Positions 16,987 to 25,609 of a stretch of DNA of 57,399 bases are shown piece after piece. Every line of letters starts with the position of its first letter. Position 1 is the stretch's first letter. Under the pieces are notes generated by a model. The model had not been told where the DNA came from. It saw nothing but the letters and a program-made list of their open reading frames with translations, and made no database searches. A program made the position numbers and the translations under genes. The stretch covers positions 1 to 57,399 of the forward strand of contig CBDUBU010000001.1 in NCBI GenBank assembly GCA_965365465.1. The letters are read 5' to 3'. Source of the DNA: CBDUBU01 sp965365465 (GTDB taxonomy: Bacteria; Bacteroidota; Rhodothermia; Rhodothermales; DASSAV01).

Positions 16987-17537
16987 TTGCTGACCGCACA
17001 AGTTCTGTTGCAGAGAGTATAGCGCTAGAATCCAGCGCCTATAGTCACTTTCACCAATTCGACAAAGCTATGCTGAACTTTTTCCTCAACAAGGGCGGCG
17101 CAGGCGTCTCGCTCTCACGTCAGGAAACGGTAAATCGCCTCAATCCGATCATCCGTTCCCACTATGAACTGAATCAGGCCTATAGCGCTTTCAACGATCA
17201 AATAGAAGACCGTGATATTGCAGATCGACTGGCGGGCTTCCTGCGAACCGCCCGCATCGACATCGGCAAACTGGCTGAGACGGTCTTTAGCGCCGGAGGC
17301 GTTGCCTACAATGGCGTGGATATGCGCAACACCAGCCTGGATGTCCTGCCCGGGAAAGACACGATGCTGGATGATCTGCTTCGCCGGGAAAAACAGTTTC
17401 AGGATGCGCTCGATGCTGAATCAGAGGTCCAGCACCAGATCAGAACGCAGGCGATACTTAAAAACATTCAGGCTAACAGCCAGGCCCGCGAGAAATACCT
17501 GCAAGAACTGTCGCATCGGATGAGCCGTCAGGTTTAA
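16983..17537 (+). CDS. Unrecognised helical protein inside the trp operon
   Basis: 184 residues if started at GTG 16983, which overlaps the trpE stop as GTGA and suggests translational coupling; ATG 17070 would give 155 residues. The protein is soluble and strongly helical, with no signal peptide or membrane span. The first half (ETVNRLNPIIRSHYELNQAY, then RLAGFLRTARIDIGKLAETV) looks like a helical bundle; the second half is a charged coiled-coil-like helix (DLLRREKQFQDALDAE and following). I see no ExxH-type metal ligands, so a ferritin-like enzyme is not supported. It contains no Trp. Its position between trpE and trpS in the same orientation argues for a role tied to tryptophan metabolism or its regulation, but the function is unknown. 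Confidence 0.8.
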   Translation: MIADRTSSVAESIALESSAYSHFHQFDKAMLNFFLNKGGAGVSLSRQETVNRLNPIIRSHYELNQAYSAFNDQIEDRDIADRLAGFLRTARIDIGKLAETVFSAGGVAYNGVDMRNTSLDVLPGKDTMLDDLLRREKQFQDALDAESEVQHQIRTQAILKNIQANSQAREKYLQELSHRMSRQV

Positions 17538-17585
17538 CCTTCTGCGCCCCTCGCATGACGAATAGCTGAAGTCATTGTATCCATC

Positions 17586-18626
17586 ATGGACTTGAAACTG
17601 GAATTATCTTCTTCTACAGGCGCTCCCAGTATGGATCGCAGCACGGTGGTCGTGTCAGGCATTCAACCTTCCGGCGCCCTTCACCTCGGAAATTATTTCG
17701 GAGCCATACGACAGCATATTCACCTCCATTCCCTGCATGAATCCTACTATTTCATTGTAAACTACCATGCGCTCACGTCGCTGCGCGACCCTAAAGCGCT
17801 CGAACGGTACACGATAGACGTTGCGCTTGATTATCTGGCTCTGGGCTTCAATCCTGAAGCCTCGCATCTCTTCGTACAGAGCGACGTGCCCCAGGTAACG
17901 GAACTGGCGTGGATTTTCTATAACCTGACCCCGGTTTCGCAACTCGAAAAAGGTGTTTCCTATAAAGACAAGGTGGCTCAAGGCATCTCGCCTAACGCAG
18001 GGCTTTTTAACTATCCAGTGCTTCAGGCGGCTGATATCTTGATCTATGGCGGCACGCTGGTGCCGGTAGGCGCTGATCAAAAGCAGCACATCGAAATGGC
18101 CCGCGATACCGCGCAGCGGTTTAACAGCGCCTTCTGCCCTGACGACGAACCTTTCTTTGAAATTCCTGAACCGCTGATTCTGGAGGACGTGGCGGTGATC
18201 CCCGGACTGGATGGGCGGAAAATGTCGAAAAGCTATGGCAATACCATTGGGATCTTCGATGAAGGCAAAGATCTCAAACGTAAGATTATGAGCATTGTGA
18301 CGGACTCAACGCCGCTGGAAGAGCCGAAGAATCCGGAAACGGATAATGTATTCTCGCTTATCAAGCTTTTTGCCGACCCCGGGACGCGCAAGCGCATTGC
18401 AGATGCCTACAGGACCGGTGGATACGGCTACGGACATGCAAAAAAAGAATTGCTCGGACTCGTAGAAAACTATTTTGCCGAGGCTCGTGAGCGCCGGCGC
18501 GAGCTTTCAAAGGACATGGACTATGTGCGAGATGTGCTTCGGCAAGGAGGCGCTATTGCTCGAAAAAAAGCAGAAGCGTGCATGGAAGCCGTACGCGAAC
18601 GTGTGGGTCTGATCAAGACTGGCTGA
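17586..18626 (+). CDS. trpS: Tryptophanyl-tRNA synthetase
   Basis: 346 residues from ATG 17586; ATG 17631 is a possible shorter start, just before the family begins at VVVSGIQPSGALHLGNYFGA. The class I signatures are LHLGN (HIGH equivalent) and KMSKS. The bacterial TrpS body is complete (VPQVTELAWIFYNL, GADQKQHIEMARDTA, DNVFSLIKLFADP). The enzyme charges tRNA-Trp with tryptophan and ATP. It lies within the trp operon, between the unknown gene and trpG, with gaps of about 50 bases on each side. Lying downstream of the attenuator, it should be induced when charged tRNA-Trp falls, a direct feedback arrangement. Confidence 0.97.
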   Translation: MDLKLELSSSTGAPSMDRSTVVVSGIQPSGALHLGNYFGAIRQHIHLHSLHESYYFIVNYHALTSLRDPKALERYTIDVALDYLALGFNPEASHLFVQSDVPQVTELAWIFYNLTPVSQLEKGVSYKDKVAQGISPNAGLFNYPVLQAADILIYGGTLVPVGADQKQHIEMARDTAQRFNSAFCPDDEPFFEIPEPLILEDVAVIPGLDGRKMSKSYGNTIGIFDEGKDLKRKIMSIVTDSTPLEEPKNPETDNVFSLIKLFADPGTRKRIADAYRTGGYGYGHAKKELLGLVENYFAEARERRRELSKDMDYVRDVLRQGGAIARKKAEACMEAVRERVGLIKTG

Positions 18627-18677
18627 TGTACTTGACGTGCCTGTTCCGCTCCTTTCGACGTTAAACAGTGGATCCTT

Positions 18678-19298
18678 ATGATACTGGTTATTGACAACTA
18701 CGATTCCTTCACATACAACCTTGTTCATCTGATTGGGGCTCGCACGACTGACATACAGGTAGTTCGCAACGATGCCTTGAGCGTGGAGGAAGTGCGGGAT
18801 CTGGCTCCTTCCGGAATCCTGATTTCACCCGGCCCAGGAAGGCCGGCCGATGCCGGCATTACTGAAGAGACCATCGCAACGCTCGGAAGGACAACGCCTG
18901 TTTTGGGTGTATGCCTCGGCCACCAGGCCATCGGAGAAGTTTTCGGAGGCCATGTTGTTCATGCGCCCAGCCTGATGCATGGAAAAACGAGCATCATCCA
19001 CCATGATGGACGTACTGTTTTTCAAAACCTGCCCGCTTCCTTTTCGGCAACACGTTATCACTCACTCGTCGTCCAACGGGAGACCTTGCCGGACGAACTG
19101 GAAATATCTGCGGAAACCGATGACGGCATCGTCATGGGCCTGCGTCACCGCGAATACCCCATTGAAGGGATTCAATTTCACCCGGAAAGCGTGCTTACCC
19201 CGGAGGGGCCGAAGCTTCTGGCAAACTGGCTGGATCTGGTATCCGGAAGGTCCGAAACCACTGCTGGCATTTCCATGAGCATACTACAACGCTTATGA
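18678..19298 (+). CDS. trpG: Anthranilate synthase component II (glutamine amidotransferase)
   Basis: 206 residues. The class I glutamine amidotransferase triad is visible: nucleophile Cys in GVCLGHQAIGEVFGG, and His and Glu in IQFHPESVLTPEGPKLLANW. The oxyanion motif SPGPGRPADAG is intact. It releases ammonia from glutamine for TrpE. The same fold can serve PabA in folate synthesis, and one protein sometimes does both; the operon position makes TrpG the primary call. Its stop overlaps the trpD start in an ATGA arrangement (19295-19298), so translation is probably coupled. Confidence 0.96.
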   Translation: MILVIDNYDSFTYNLVHLIGARTTDIQVVRNDALSVEEVRDLAPSGILISPGPGRPADAGITEETIATLGRTTPVLGVCLGHQAIGEVFGGHVVHAPSLMHGKTSIIHHDGRTVFQNLPASFSATRYHSLVVQRETLPDELEISAETDDGIVMGLRHREYPIEGIQFHPESVLTPEGPKLLANWLDLVSGRSETTAGISMSILQRL

Positions 19299-20335
19299 CG
19301 GAATACCTGAGACTCATTGCCGAAGGAGGCGCGCTCACCCAGACCCAGGCAGAACAGGTCATGCACGTTATGCTCCGAGGTGAAGCCGGCCCCGAAGAAA
19401 CGGCAGGGCTGCTCATGGGGCTGCGTGCCCGTGGAGAAACCCTTCAGGAACTGGTTGGCTTCACACGCATCATGCGTCAGTATGCCACCGCCATAGAACT
19501 CAATGATCCGCACGCTATAGACCTGTGCGGCACAGGCGGCGACAACACCGGCGCTTTCAATATTTCTACCGCAGCTTCTTTTGTTTGCGCAGGCGCAGGA
19601 GTCACGGTTGCAAAACACGGCAACCGATCTGTTTCATCCAAGTGCGGCTCCGCCGATGTACTGGAAGCATTGGGCGTGAATGTTGAATTGCGCAAGGCCG
19701 GCGTGGAGTACTGCCTCAAAGAAGCCGGGATAGCATTTATCTTTGCGCCTTTCTTTCATCCGGCGCTTCGACATGTAATGCCGGTTCGGAAAAAGCTCGC
19801 GGCCCGTACTTTTTTCAATATCCTCGGGCCATTGTGCAATCCTGCCGGTGTGCGTCGCCAGCTCGTGGGTGCTTTCAGTATTGATGTGGCACAGTTAATG
19901 GCGAGCATACTCAGCCGACTCGATGCCTTGCATGTGGTCGCAGTACATTCTGAAGACGGAATGGATGAAATCTCGCTTTCTGCCGGCACACAGGCGTTTG
20001 AATATTCAGCGCTTCCAGGCGAACGAGCAAGATCGATCAAACCGGTGAATATTTCTCCTGAGCAACATGGATTCTCCTGTGTAGAAATTGAGGTTCTCAG
20101 GGGAGGAACAGCAGGGGACAATGCTGCCCTTCTGAAGAATGTGCTCCTCGGTAAACATGGGCCGCACCGGGATATCGTGATGCTTAATGCGGCCTATGCC
20201 TTGCACGCCAGCGGGCGCTTTAGCAGTCTCAGCGACTGCTTCGGCGCTGCCCGCGAGAGCATTGACTCCGGCGCTGCTCTTCGCTGCCTGGATAATCTGA
20301 TTTCGGCCTCCCGGCACGCTCCGCAATCTACCTGA
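19295..20335 (+). CDS. trpD: Anthranilate phosphoribosyltransferase
   Basis: 346 residues, starting within the trpG stop (ATGA). Phosphoribosyl-diphosphate and anthranilate binding motifs are intact: DLCGTGGDNTGAFNISTAAS (Gly-rich loop and NISTA) and VAKHGNRSVSSKCGSADVLE (KHGNR). HSEDGMDEIS matches the later conserved acidic motif. It joins anthranilate to phosphoribosyl diphosphate, giving phosphoribosylanthranilate. The length is usual. trpC follows after 62 bases. Confidence 0.97.
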   Translation: MTEYLRLIAEGGALTQTQAEQVMHVMLRGEAGPEETAGLLMGLRARGETLQELVGFTRIMRQYATAIELNDPHAIDLCGTGGDNTGAFNISTAASFVCAGAGVTVAKHGNRSVSSKCGSADVLEALGVNVELRKAGVEYCLKEAGIAFIFAPFFHPALRHVMPVRKKLAARTFFNILGPLCNPAGVRRQLVGAFSIDVAQLMASILSRLDALHVVAVHSEDGMDEISLSAGTQAFEYSALPGERARSIKPVNISPEQHGFSCVEIEVLRGGTAGDNAALLKNVLLGKHGPHRDIVMLNAAYALHASGRFSSLSDCFGAARESIDSGAALRCLDNLISASRHAPQST

Positions 20336-20397
20336 CCGCCGACAGTCACGAAGTATCCGGACAGCCCTGTTATGTCCACTTACACACTGAAGGATTT

Positions 20398-21222
20398 ATG
20401 AGTATCCTGGACCGCATTCTGACTGAAACACGCGATTTGGTCGCCTGCCGTAAAAAAGCTGTTCCCCTGAGCGTACTAGAGGAATCCCCTTATTTCTCCG
20501 GTCCAACGCTCTCTCTTGAACAGGCGCTGCGGGCGAAAGACCTCTCCTTCATTGCAGAGATCAAGAAAGCATCCCCTTCCCAGGGAATTATCCGGGCAGA
20601 TTTTGATGTGCAGACGATAGCCAGACAGTACAAAATGAATGGAGCAGCAGCGATCTCAGTTCTTACCGAACCCAGATTCTTCAAAGGCTCGCTGGATAAC
20701 CTGGCAATTGCAAGACAGGCAGTAGACCTCCCACTGTTGCGTAAAGACTTTATTCTGGACGAATTCCAACTCTATGAGGCGCGCGCTTACGGCGCCGATG
20801 CCGTCCTCCTGATTGCTGCTGCGCTGGATGGCCGGCAACTGTTCGATCTCCACCAGGCCGCCAGTGAAATGGGCCTGTCTTGCCTTGTCGAAATCTATAG
20901 ACTGGAGGAGATGGATAAAATCGACTTTAACCAGGTTTCTATACTTGGCGTGAATAACCGGGACCTGCACACTTTCGAGGTAGATATCAACCATTCCCTC
21001 CGCGCCTTCTCCTGTGCGCCGCCGGATGTCGTCAGGGTTTCGGAAAGCGGTCTTCGAACTCCTGAAGATCTCCTTCACCTTTACCGTAATGGCGTAGACG
21101 CAGTGCTGATTGGAGAGACTTTTATGAGAGCTTCGGATCCGGGCGTTAGTTTACGTTCCATGCGTGAGGCCGTAGTTGCGCCTCCTCCTGCTACAGCTTC
21201 TCATTTAAGAAGAGTCGTCTGA
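20398..21222 (+). CDS. trpC: Indole-3-glycerol-phosphate synthase
   Basis: 274 residues, a single-domain (not TrpF-fused) enzyme. Key segments of the TIM barrel are present: FIAEIKKASPSQGII (catalytic Glu and Lys), LLRKDFILDEFQLYEARAYG (catalytic Lys), CLVEIYRLEE (catalytic Glu), GVNNRDLHTFEVD and VSESGLRTPED. It closes the indole ring to make indole-3-glycerol phosphate. It follows trpD and precedes trpF in pathway order. Confidence 0.97.
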   Translation: MSILDRILTETRDLVACRKKAVPLSVLEESPYFSGPTLSLEQALRAKDLSFIAEIKKASPSQGIIRADFDVQTIARQYKMNGAAAISVLTEPRFFKGSLDNLAIARQAVDLPLLRKDFILDEFQLYEARAYGADAVLLIAAALDGRQLFDLHQAASEMGLSCLVEIYRLEEMDKIDFNQVSILGVNNRDLHTFEVDINHSLRAFSCAPPDVVRVSESGLRTPEDLLHLYRNGVDAVLIGETFMRASDPGVSLRSMREAVVAPPPATASHLRRVV

Positions 21223-21301
21223 AAGTCCTGGTTATGATCCGGAAGATTACGAAAGCATTCATGAATCACAGACAGCGCAAGCAAAGGTATTTAAGCTACA
21301 G

Positions 21302-21961
21302 ATGACAACGAAAATCAAAATATGCGGGATAACGACGCTTGAAGATGCGAGGTATTGCGCTGCTGCAGGCGCTGACTACCTTGGCTTCATACAGTATCCG
21401 CAGAGCCCTCGCTACATAGCCCCTGACGCCGCACGAGACATCATCGAATGGGTATATGGCCCTGCCCCTGTCGGAGTTTTTGTGAACGAGAGTCCCGATG
21501 TCATTAACCGGATTGCTGAGAAGGCCGGCTTTTCCTACATCCAGCTTCACGGCAACGAGTCTCCGGAAGTCTGTGCAAAAATCGAGCGTCCTGTCATCAA
21601 GGCCCTTCAGGTTGTTCATGACGCATCCTCCGAACAACTGCGCGCCTTGATGGAAGCATACGAGGAAAATGTCACGTACTTCTTGCTCGACACATTCAAT
21701 ACAAGCCTGTGGGGCGGCACCGGCGAGTCATTCAACTGGCGCCTGGCGCGTGATCTCTCAACGGAATACCAGATCTTCCTGGCAGGAGGCATCAATGCCG
21801 ATAACGTGGCCGACGCCGTACACACCATGCATCCGTTTTGCATCGACGTGTCCAGCAGCCTTGAGTCAGCGCCGGGAAAAAAAGATTTTGACAAACTGGC
21901 GGCCTTCTTTCAAGCGCTTGACAAGTTGAAGGGTGCGCCTGAAGAAAGATCTATGCGTTAG
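21302..21961 (+). CDS. trpF: Phosphoribosylanthranilate isomerase
   Basis: 219 residues. Starts MTTKIKICGITTLEDARYCA, carrying the catalytic Cys of the KICG motif. The general acid Asp is in YFLLDTFNTSLWGGTGESFNW, and the phosphate-binding loops are seen in GGTG, LAGGINADNV and DVSSSLESAPGKKD. The usual LDA reads LDT here, a mild change near the active site; the catalytic Asp itself is kept. It isomerises phosphoribosylanthranilate to the deoxyribulose form used by TrpC. A gap of 79 bases separates it from trpC. Confidence 0.96.
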   Translation: MTTKIKICGITTLEDARYCAAAGADYLGFIQYPQSPRYIAPDAARDIIEWVYGPAPVGVFVNESPDVINRIAEKAGFSYIQLHGNESPEVCAKIERPVIKALQVVHDASSEQLRALMEAYEENVTYFLLDTFNTSLWGGTGESFNWRLARDLSTEYQIFLAGGINADNVADAVHTMHPFCIDVSSSLESAPGKKDFDKLAAFFQALDKLKGAPEERSMR

Positions 21962-22026
21962 CCTCCCGCAATGTGCTCTTCGTGAGCCAGGTTTACGGTT
22001 CCAAAACCTTAACTTCCCTGGAAATA

Positions 22027-23235
22027 ATGACTGTGAATGCTCTACTGGTTCAGTCCTATTCAGCGCCTGATATATCCGGCCATTTCGGTCCCTATGGCGG
22101 AACCTTTGTTCCGGAAATACTGATTCCGGCATTGGAATCCTTGAAAGAGGCTTACAGTCAGTCTCAAGAGGACCCCCTCTTTGATGAAGAATACAGATCC
22201 CTCCTGAAAGAATATGTAGGCCGCCCCACGCCTCTCACCTACTGTGAACGGCTATCCCAGGCCCTGAACGGTCCCCGTATTTTTCTAAAGCGGGAAGACC
22301 TCTGTCATACCGGAGCGCACAAAATCAACAACACCATTGGCCAGATTCTGCTCGCGCGGCGAATGGGCAAACGTCGCATTATTGCTGAGACCGGCGCTGG
22401 TCAGCACGGCGTTGCTACAGCGACGGTGTGCGCCCGTTTTGGACTGGAATGCGTAGTCTACATGGGAGCGGAAGATGTTGAACGACAGCACCTTAATGTT
22501 TTGCGCATGAAGTTGCTGGGCGCAGAGGTGCGCCCGGTGGTCAGCGGCAGCCAGACCCTCAAGGATGCCACTAACGAGGCCATTCGGGATTGGGTAACCC
22601 ATGTCGATGATACGTTTTACATCATCGGTTCCGTAGTCGGCCCGCACCCGTACCCGATGATGGTAAGGGATTTTCAGCGCGTTATCGGTGATGAAACGCG
22701 CTTGCAGTTACAGTCCATAGAGGGACGGGAAGCGCCGGATGCCGTTGTGGCGTGCGTAGGAGGAGGCTCTAACGCAATGGGAATTTTCTATCCCTTTCTG
22801 GATATGCATGACGTGCGCCTTTATGGCGTCGAAGCAGCAGGAGAGGGAATCGGCGGTAAGCACGCTGCTACCCTGACCTGCGGGCAGCCGGGGATCTTGC
22901 ATGGCACGCTGAGTTATCTGCTCCAGGATGAAGACGGGCAAGTGCAACTGGCTCATTCCGTTTCAGCCGGACTTGACTACCCTGGTGTAGGCCCCGAACA
23001 CTCTTTTTTGAAGGACATCAAACGCGTTTCATACCATACCGCTACTGATGAAGAGGCCGTTGAAGCGGTTCGCTTGCTGTCACGCACGGAAGGGATCATA
23101 CCCGCCCTGGAAACAGCCCATGCTATCGCGTTTCTTTCAAAACTCGCCCCCGAAATGGACCGCAGCCAGATCGTAGTCGTCAACTGTTCGGGGCGCGGCG
23201 ACAAGGACATGGGAACCATCTCTCAGTTCCTCTAG
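22027..23235 (+). CDS. trpB: Tryptophan synthase beta subunit
   Basis: 402 residues from ATG 22027; the frame runs back to GTG 21973, but the family N-terminus is GHFGPYGGTFVPEIL, which fits the inner ATG. The PLP lysine is in LCHTGAHKINNTIGQ. The catalytic and ammonium-type motifs AETGAGQHGVATATVC and VGGGSNAMGIFYPF are intact, as is CSGRGDKDM near the end. It condenses indole with serine, using indole channelled from TrpA. It is the TrpB1 type expected to pair with TrpA. It is followed by trpA after 43 bases. Confidence 0.97.
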   Translation: MTVNALLVQSYSAPDISGHFGPYGGTFVPEILIPALESLKEAYSQSQEDPLFDEEYRSLLKEYVGRPTPLTYCERLSQALNGPRIFLKREDLCHTGAHKINNTIGQILLARRMGKRRIIAETGAGQHGVATATVCARFGLECVVYMGAEDVERQHLNVLRMKLLGAEVRPVVSGSQTLKDATNEAIRDWVTHVDDTFYIIGSVVGPHPYPMMVRDFQRVIGDETRLQLQSIEGREAPDAVVACVGGGSNAMGIFYPFLDMHDVRLYGVEAAGEGIGGKHAATLTCGQPGILHGTLSYLLQDEDGQVQLAHSVSAGLDYPGVGPEHSFLKDIKRVSYHTATDEEAVEAVRLLSRTEGIIPALETAHAIAFLSKLAPEMDRSQIVVVNCSGRGDKDMGTISQFL

Positions 23236-23278
23236 CGCCGGCACGGATAACCCTCGCCTTTATTGGAGCTTTCAAGAA

Positions 23279-24103
23279 ATGTCTAGAATTCGCACCTCCC
23301 TTTCCACTCTCCGCACACGCAATGAGAAAGCCACGGGTATTTTTCTGACCAATGGCTTTCCGGATCTGGATAGCACGCTTCCTCTCCTTCACGCCATCGA
23401 GGAAGGAGGCGCTGATTTCATCGAGCTGGGAATGCCTTTTAGCGACCCGCTTGGCGAGGGCATACCCATCCAGCGGGCCAACGAGCGCTCACTCAGGAAC
23501 GGAGTCCGTATGTCGGATGCATTCCGCGTAGTGGAACAGTTTCGATCAGCAAGCGAAACGCCCCTGCTCCTCATGGGCTATATCAATCCTGTACATCACT
23601 ACGGCGTTCGTTCGTTTTGCCGGGATGCGAGCGCTTCGGGCGCGGATGGTCTCATTCTCCTCGACCTCCCTCCTCAGGAAAGCGAAATGATAAGGTCGGA
23701 GGCCGAGCAGGCAGGACTTGACCTCGTTTTCCTGATCGCCCCCAATACACCGGATGAACGTATCGTTGAGATCGACGAACGCGCCACTGCCTTTGTATAT
23801 GCAGTATCGGTAGCAGGACTAACGGGAGCCAGTCTGAGACACATTGAGTCAGTCGAGGACTATCTCCACAGAGCCAGACATCTTGTTCGCCGCAACCCAC
23901 TCCTGGTGGGGTTCGGAATCAAATCTCATGAAGATGCCGTGCGTCTGAGCCGCCATACCGATGGATTCTTTGTAGGCTCTGCGCTGATAAGCCTGATAGA
24001 GCAACTCTGGGCCGATGAGAACGTCTCTTCTGATGAACGGCTTGCCCGCGTGCGCGGCTACGTCTCCACTCTGAAAAAGGGGCCTATGGTGGATGTGCCA
24101 TGA
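23279..24103 (+). CDS. trpA: Tryptophan synthase alpha subunit, with Glu at the Asp60 position
   Basis: 274 residues. The TIM barrel is complete, with IELGMPFSDP holding the catalytic Glu equivalent to E. coli Glu49. Eleven residues later, where E. coli has SDPLADGP with the second catalytic residue Asp60, this protein reads SDPLGEGIP (codon GAG), an Asp-to-Glu change with Ala59 also replaced by Gly. FVYAVSVAGLTGAS and LLVGFGIKSHEDA (loop and phosphate site) are conserved. It cleaves indole-3-glycerol phosphate to indole and passes indole to TrpB. Whether the Glu substitutes fully cannot be told by reading. It is the last gene of the operon; I see no clear terminator after it. Confidence 0.94.
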   Translation: MSRIRTSLSTLRTRNEKATGIFLTNGFPDLDSTLPLLHAIEEGGADFIELGMPFSDPLGEGIPIQRANERSLRNGVRMSDAFRVVEQFRSASETPLLLMGYINPVHHYGVRSFCRDASASGADGLILLDLPPQESEMIRSEAEQAGLDLVFLIAPNTPDERIVEIDERATAFVYAVSVAGLTGASLRHIESVEDYLHRARHLVRRNPLLVGFGIKSHEDAVRLSRHTDGFFVGSALISLIEQLWADENVSSDERLARVRGYVSTLKKGPMVDVP

Positions 24104-24296
24104 TTATGTAAACCCCTCCTGTGAATGGCAACACGATGCATTGCTAAACGTTGTACCCATCATACCATCGTTGCCTGCATTCAACTGCTGTTTCTACCGG
24201 CTAAAACATACCACCCCTGATTTTCCACCCAACGTATGGGCATAGCCTGAAGTAGTAGAAACCTGTGCGCCATTTATAAATCAGTATCTATTTGTT

Positions 24297-25460
24297 ATGC
24301 AGACCATAAACAGGGCCTTTCGCGCCGTCAGATCGACAGACGTTCCATGCTCACCTCTCCTTATCTCTGCGTTTCTCTCCCTGTTATTCCTTGTTGTAAC
24401 CGGCTGTGGAGATGTTGACTACAGACCCAGCGCCGTAGGAAAGGAAGGGGAAATTACTATTATCATGGATACCTCTCGGTGGAACGGCGAGGTTGGCAGA
24501 GAACTTCGGGATGAGCTTGGCAAATATATCAGTACACTCCCTGCTCCCGAACCCGCCTTCACCCTTCGTCCGGCAGGTATTGAAAACCAGTTTGAGATCA
24601 TCAAGAGCCAGAAAAACATCGTGGTTGCTGCGGCGCTCAGCGATTCTACGAGCGAAGCTGCCTTCCTGCGCGCCCGCCTCCCGGAGGATGCCAGAGAAGT
24701 TCTTCGCAGCACCGGCGGCGCACTTGTGCAACGCCCCAACCTCTGGCGTCAGAACCAGATGGTTGTTTATCTGGTTGCGGAGACGCCGCAAGACCTCGTT
24801 GCCACTATTGAAGAAAACGGGGCTGATCTGCGCTATATTTTCAACACCATAACCCGTCGGCGTGTACAGGCAGACATGTTCGACAAGGGAAGACAGGAAG
24901 CTGTTGAGGATCAACTCATAGAAAAACATGGGTTTGCCGTAAATGCGCAACACGATTATTTCATTGCCATTGACACGACAAATTTCGTGTGGCTTCGCCG
25001 TGTGCTCTCGGATACCTGGCGCAGTCTCTTCATTTATGACGAAGATCGGGCGGACCCCTCTAAAATAACTCCGGAATGGATCTATGCAACCCGCGATTCG
25101 CTGACTCGCCAGTGGGTGCAGGGTAATTTAGGTGGATGGGTTCAAATAGACAGGGATCGGCCTCTGGTTACCGAGAACATCAACTTTCTGGGCCGCTATG
25201 GATTTGAAACACGCGGATTGTGGGTTATGATGAACCAGGGACCGGACGGATCTACCTATCCTAGTCAGGGAGGTCCTTTTGTCACCTATACTTTTTACGA
25301 CGAACCCACAGGTCAGATTATCATGATCGACGGCATGGTGTTCGCGCCGGGCTACGAAAAACGAGAGTTCCTGCGTCAGTTAGAAGTGATCGCGCATACG
25401 TTTCGCACACAAGAGGAAACTGACCGGGCGGAACAAATGGCAGTGAAAGCCGGCTCCTGA
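24297..25460 (+). CDS. DUF4837 family lipoprotein
   Basis: 387 residues. A long signal region ends in a lipobox (FLVVTGC, Cys near residue 37). The mature part begins with PSAVGKEGEITIIMDTSRWNGEVG, the recognisable start of DUF4837, a family I know from Bacteroidota. It continues with paired beta-alpha segments and a conserved C-terminal region (GRYGFETRGLWVMMNQ, FVTYTFYDEPTGQIIMIDGMVFAPGYEKREFLRQLE). The function is unknown. It stands between trpA and hisG on the same strand, with 193 and 149 base gaps, and probably has its own promoter. Confidence 0.8.
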   Translation: MQTINRAFRAVRSTDVPCSPLLISAFLSLLFLVVTGCGDVDYRPSAVGKEGEITIIMDTSRWNGEVGRELRDELGKYISTLPAPEPAFTLRPAGIENQFEIIKSQKNIVVAAALSDSTSEAAFLRARLPEDAREVLRSTGGALVQRPNLWRQNQMVVYLVAETPQDLVATIEENGADLRYIFNTITRRRVQADMFDKGRQEAVEDQLIEKHGFAVNAQHDYFIAIDTTNFVWLRRVLSDTWRSLFIYDEDRADPSKITPEWIYATRDSLTRQWVQGNLGGWVQIDRDRPLVTENINFLGRYGFETRGLWVMMNQGPDGSTYPSQGGPFVTYTFYDEPTGQIIMIDGMVFAPGYEKREFLRQLEVIAHTFRTQEETDRAEQMAVKAGS

Positions 25461-25609
25461 AAGCGCCGAACATCATAGTGATTTCTTCTCCAGGCAGAAT
25501 ATCACAGAGCGCTTTTTCCGCCTGCAACCATTCCGACCTGAACGGTAATCAGACCAGAAAAAACTATAACTCCGGCGCAATTCGGAAAGAATTACTAGAA
25601 TCTATTCGC

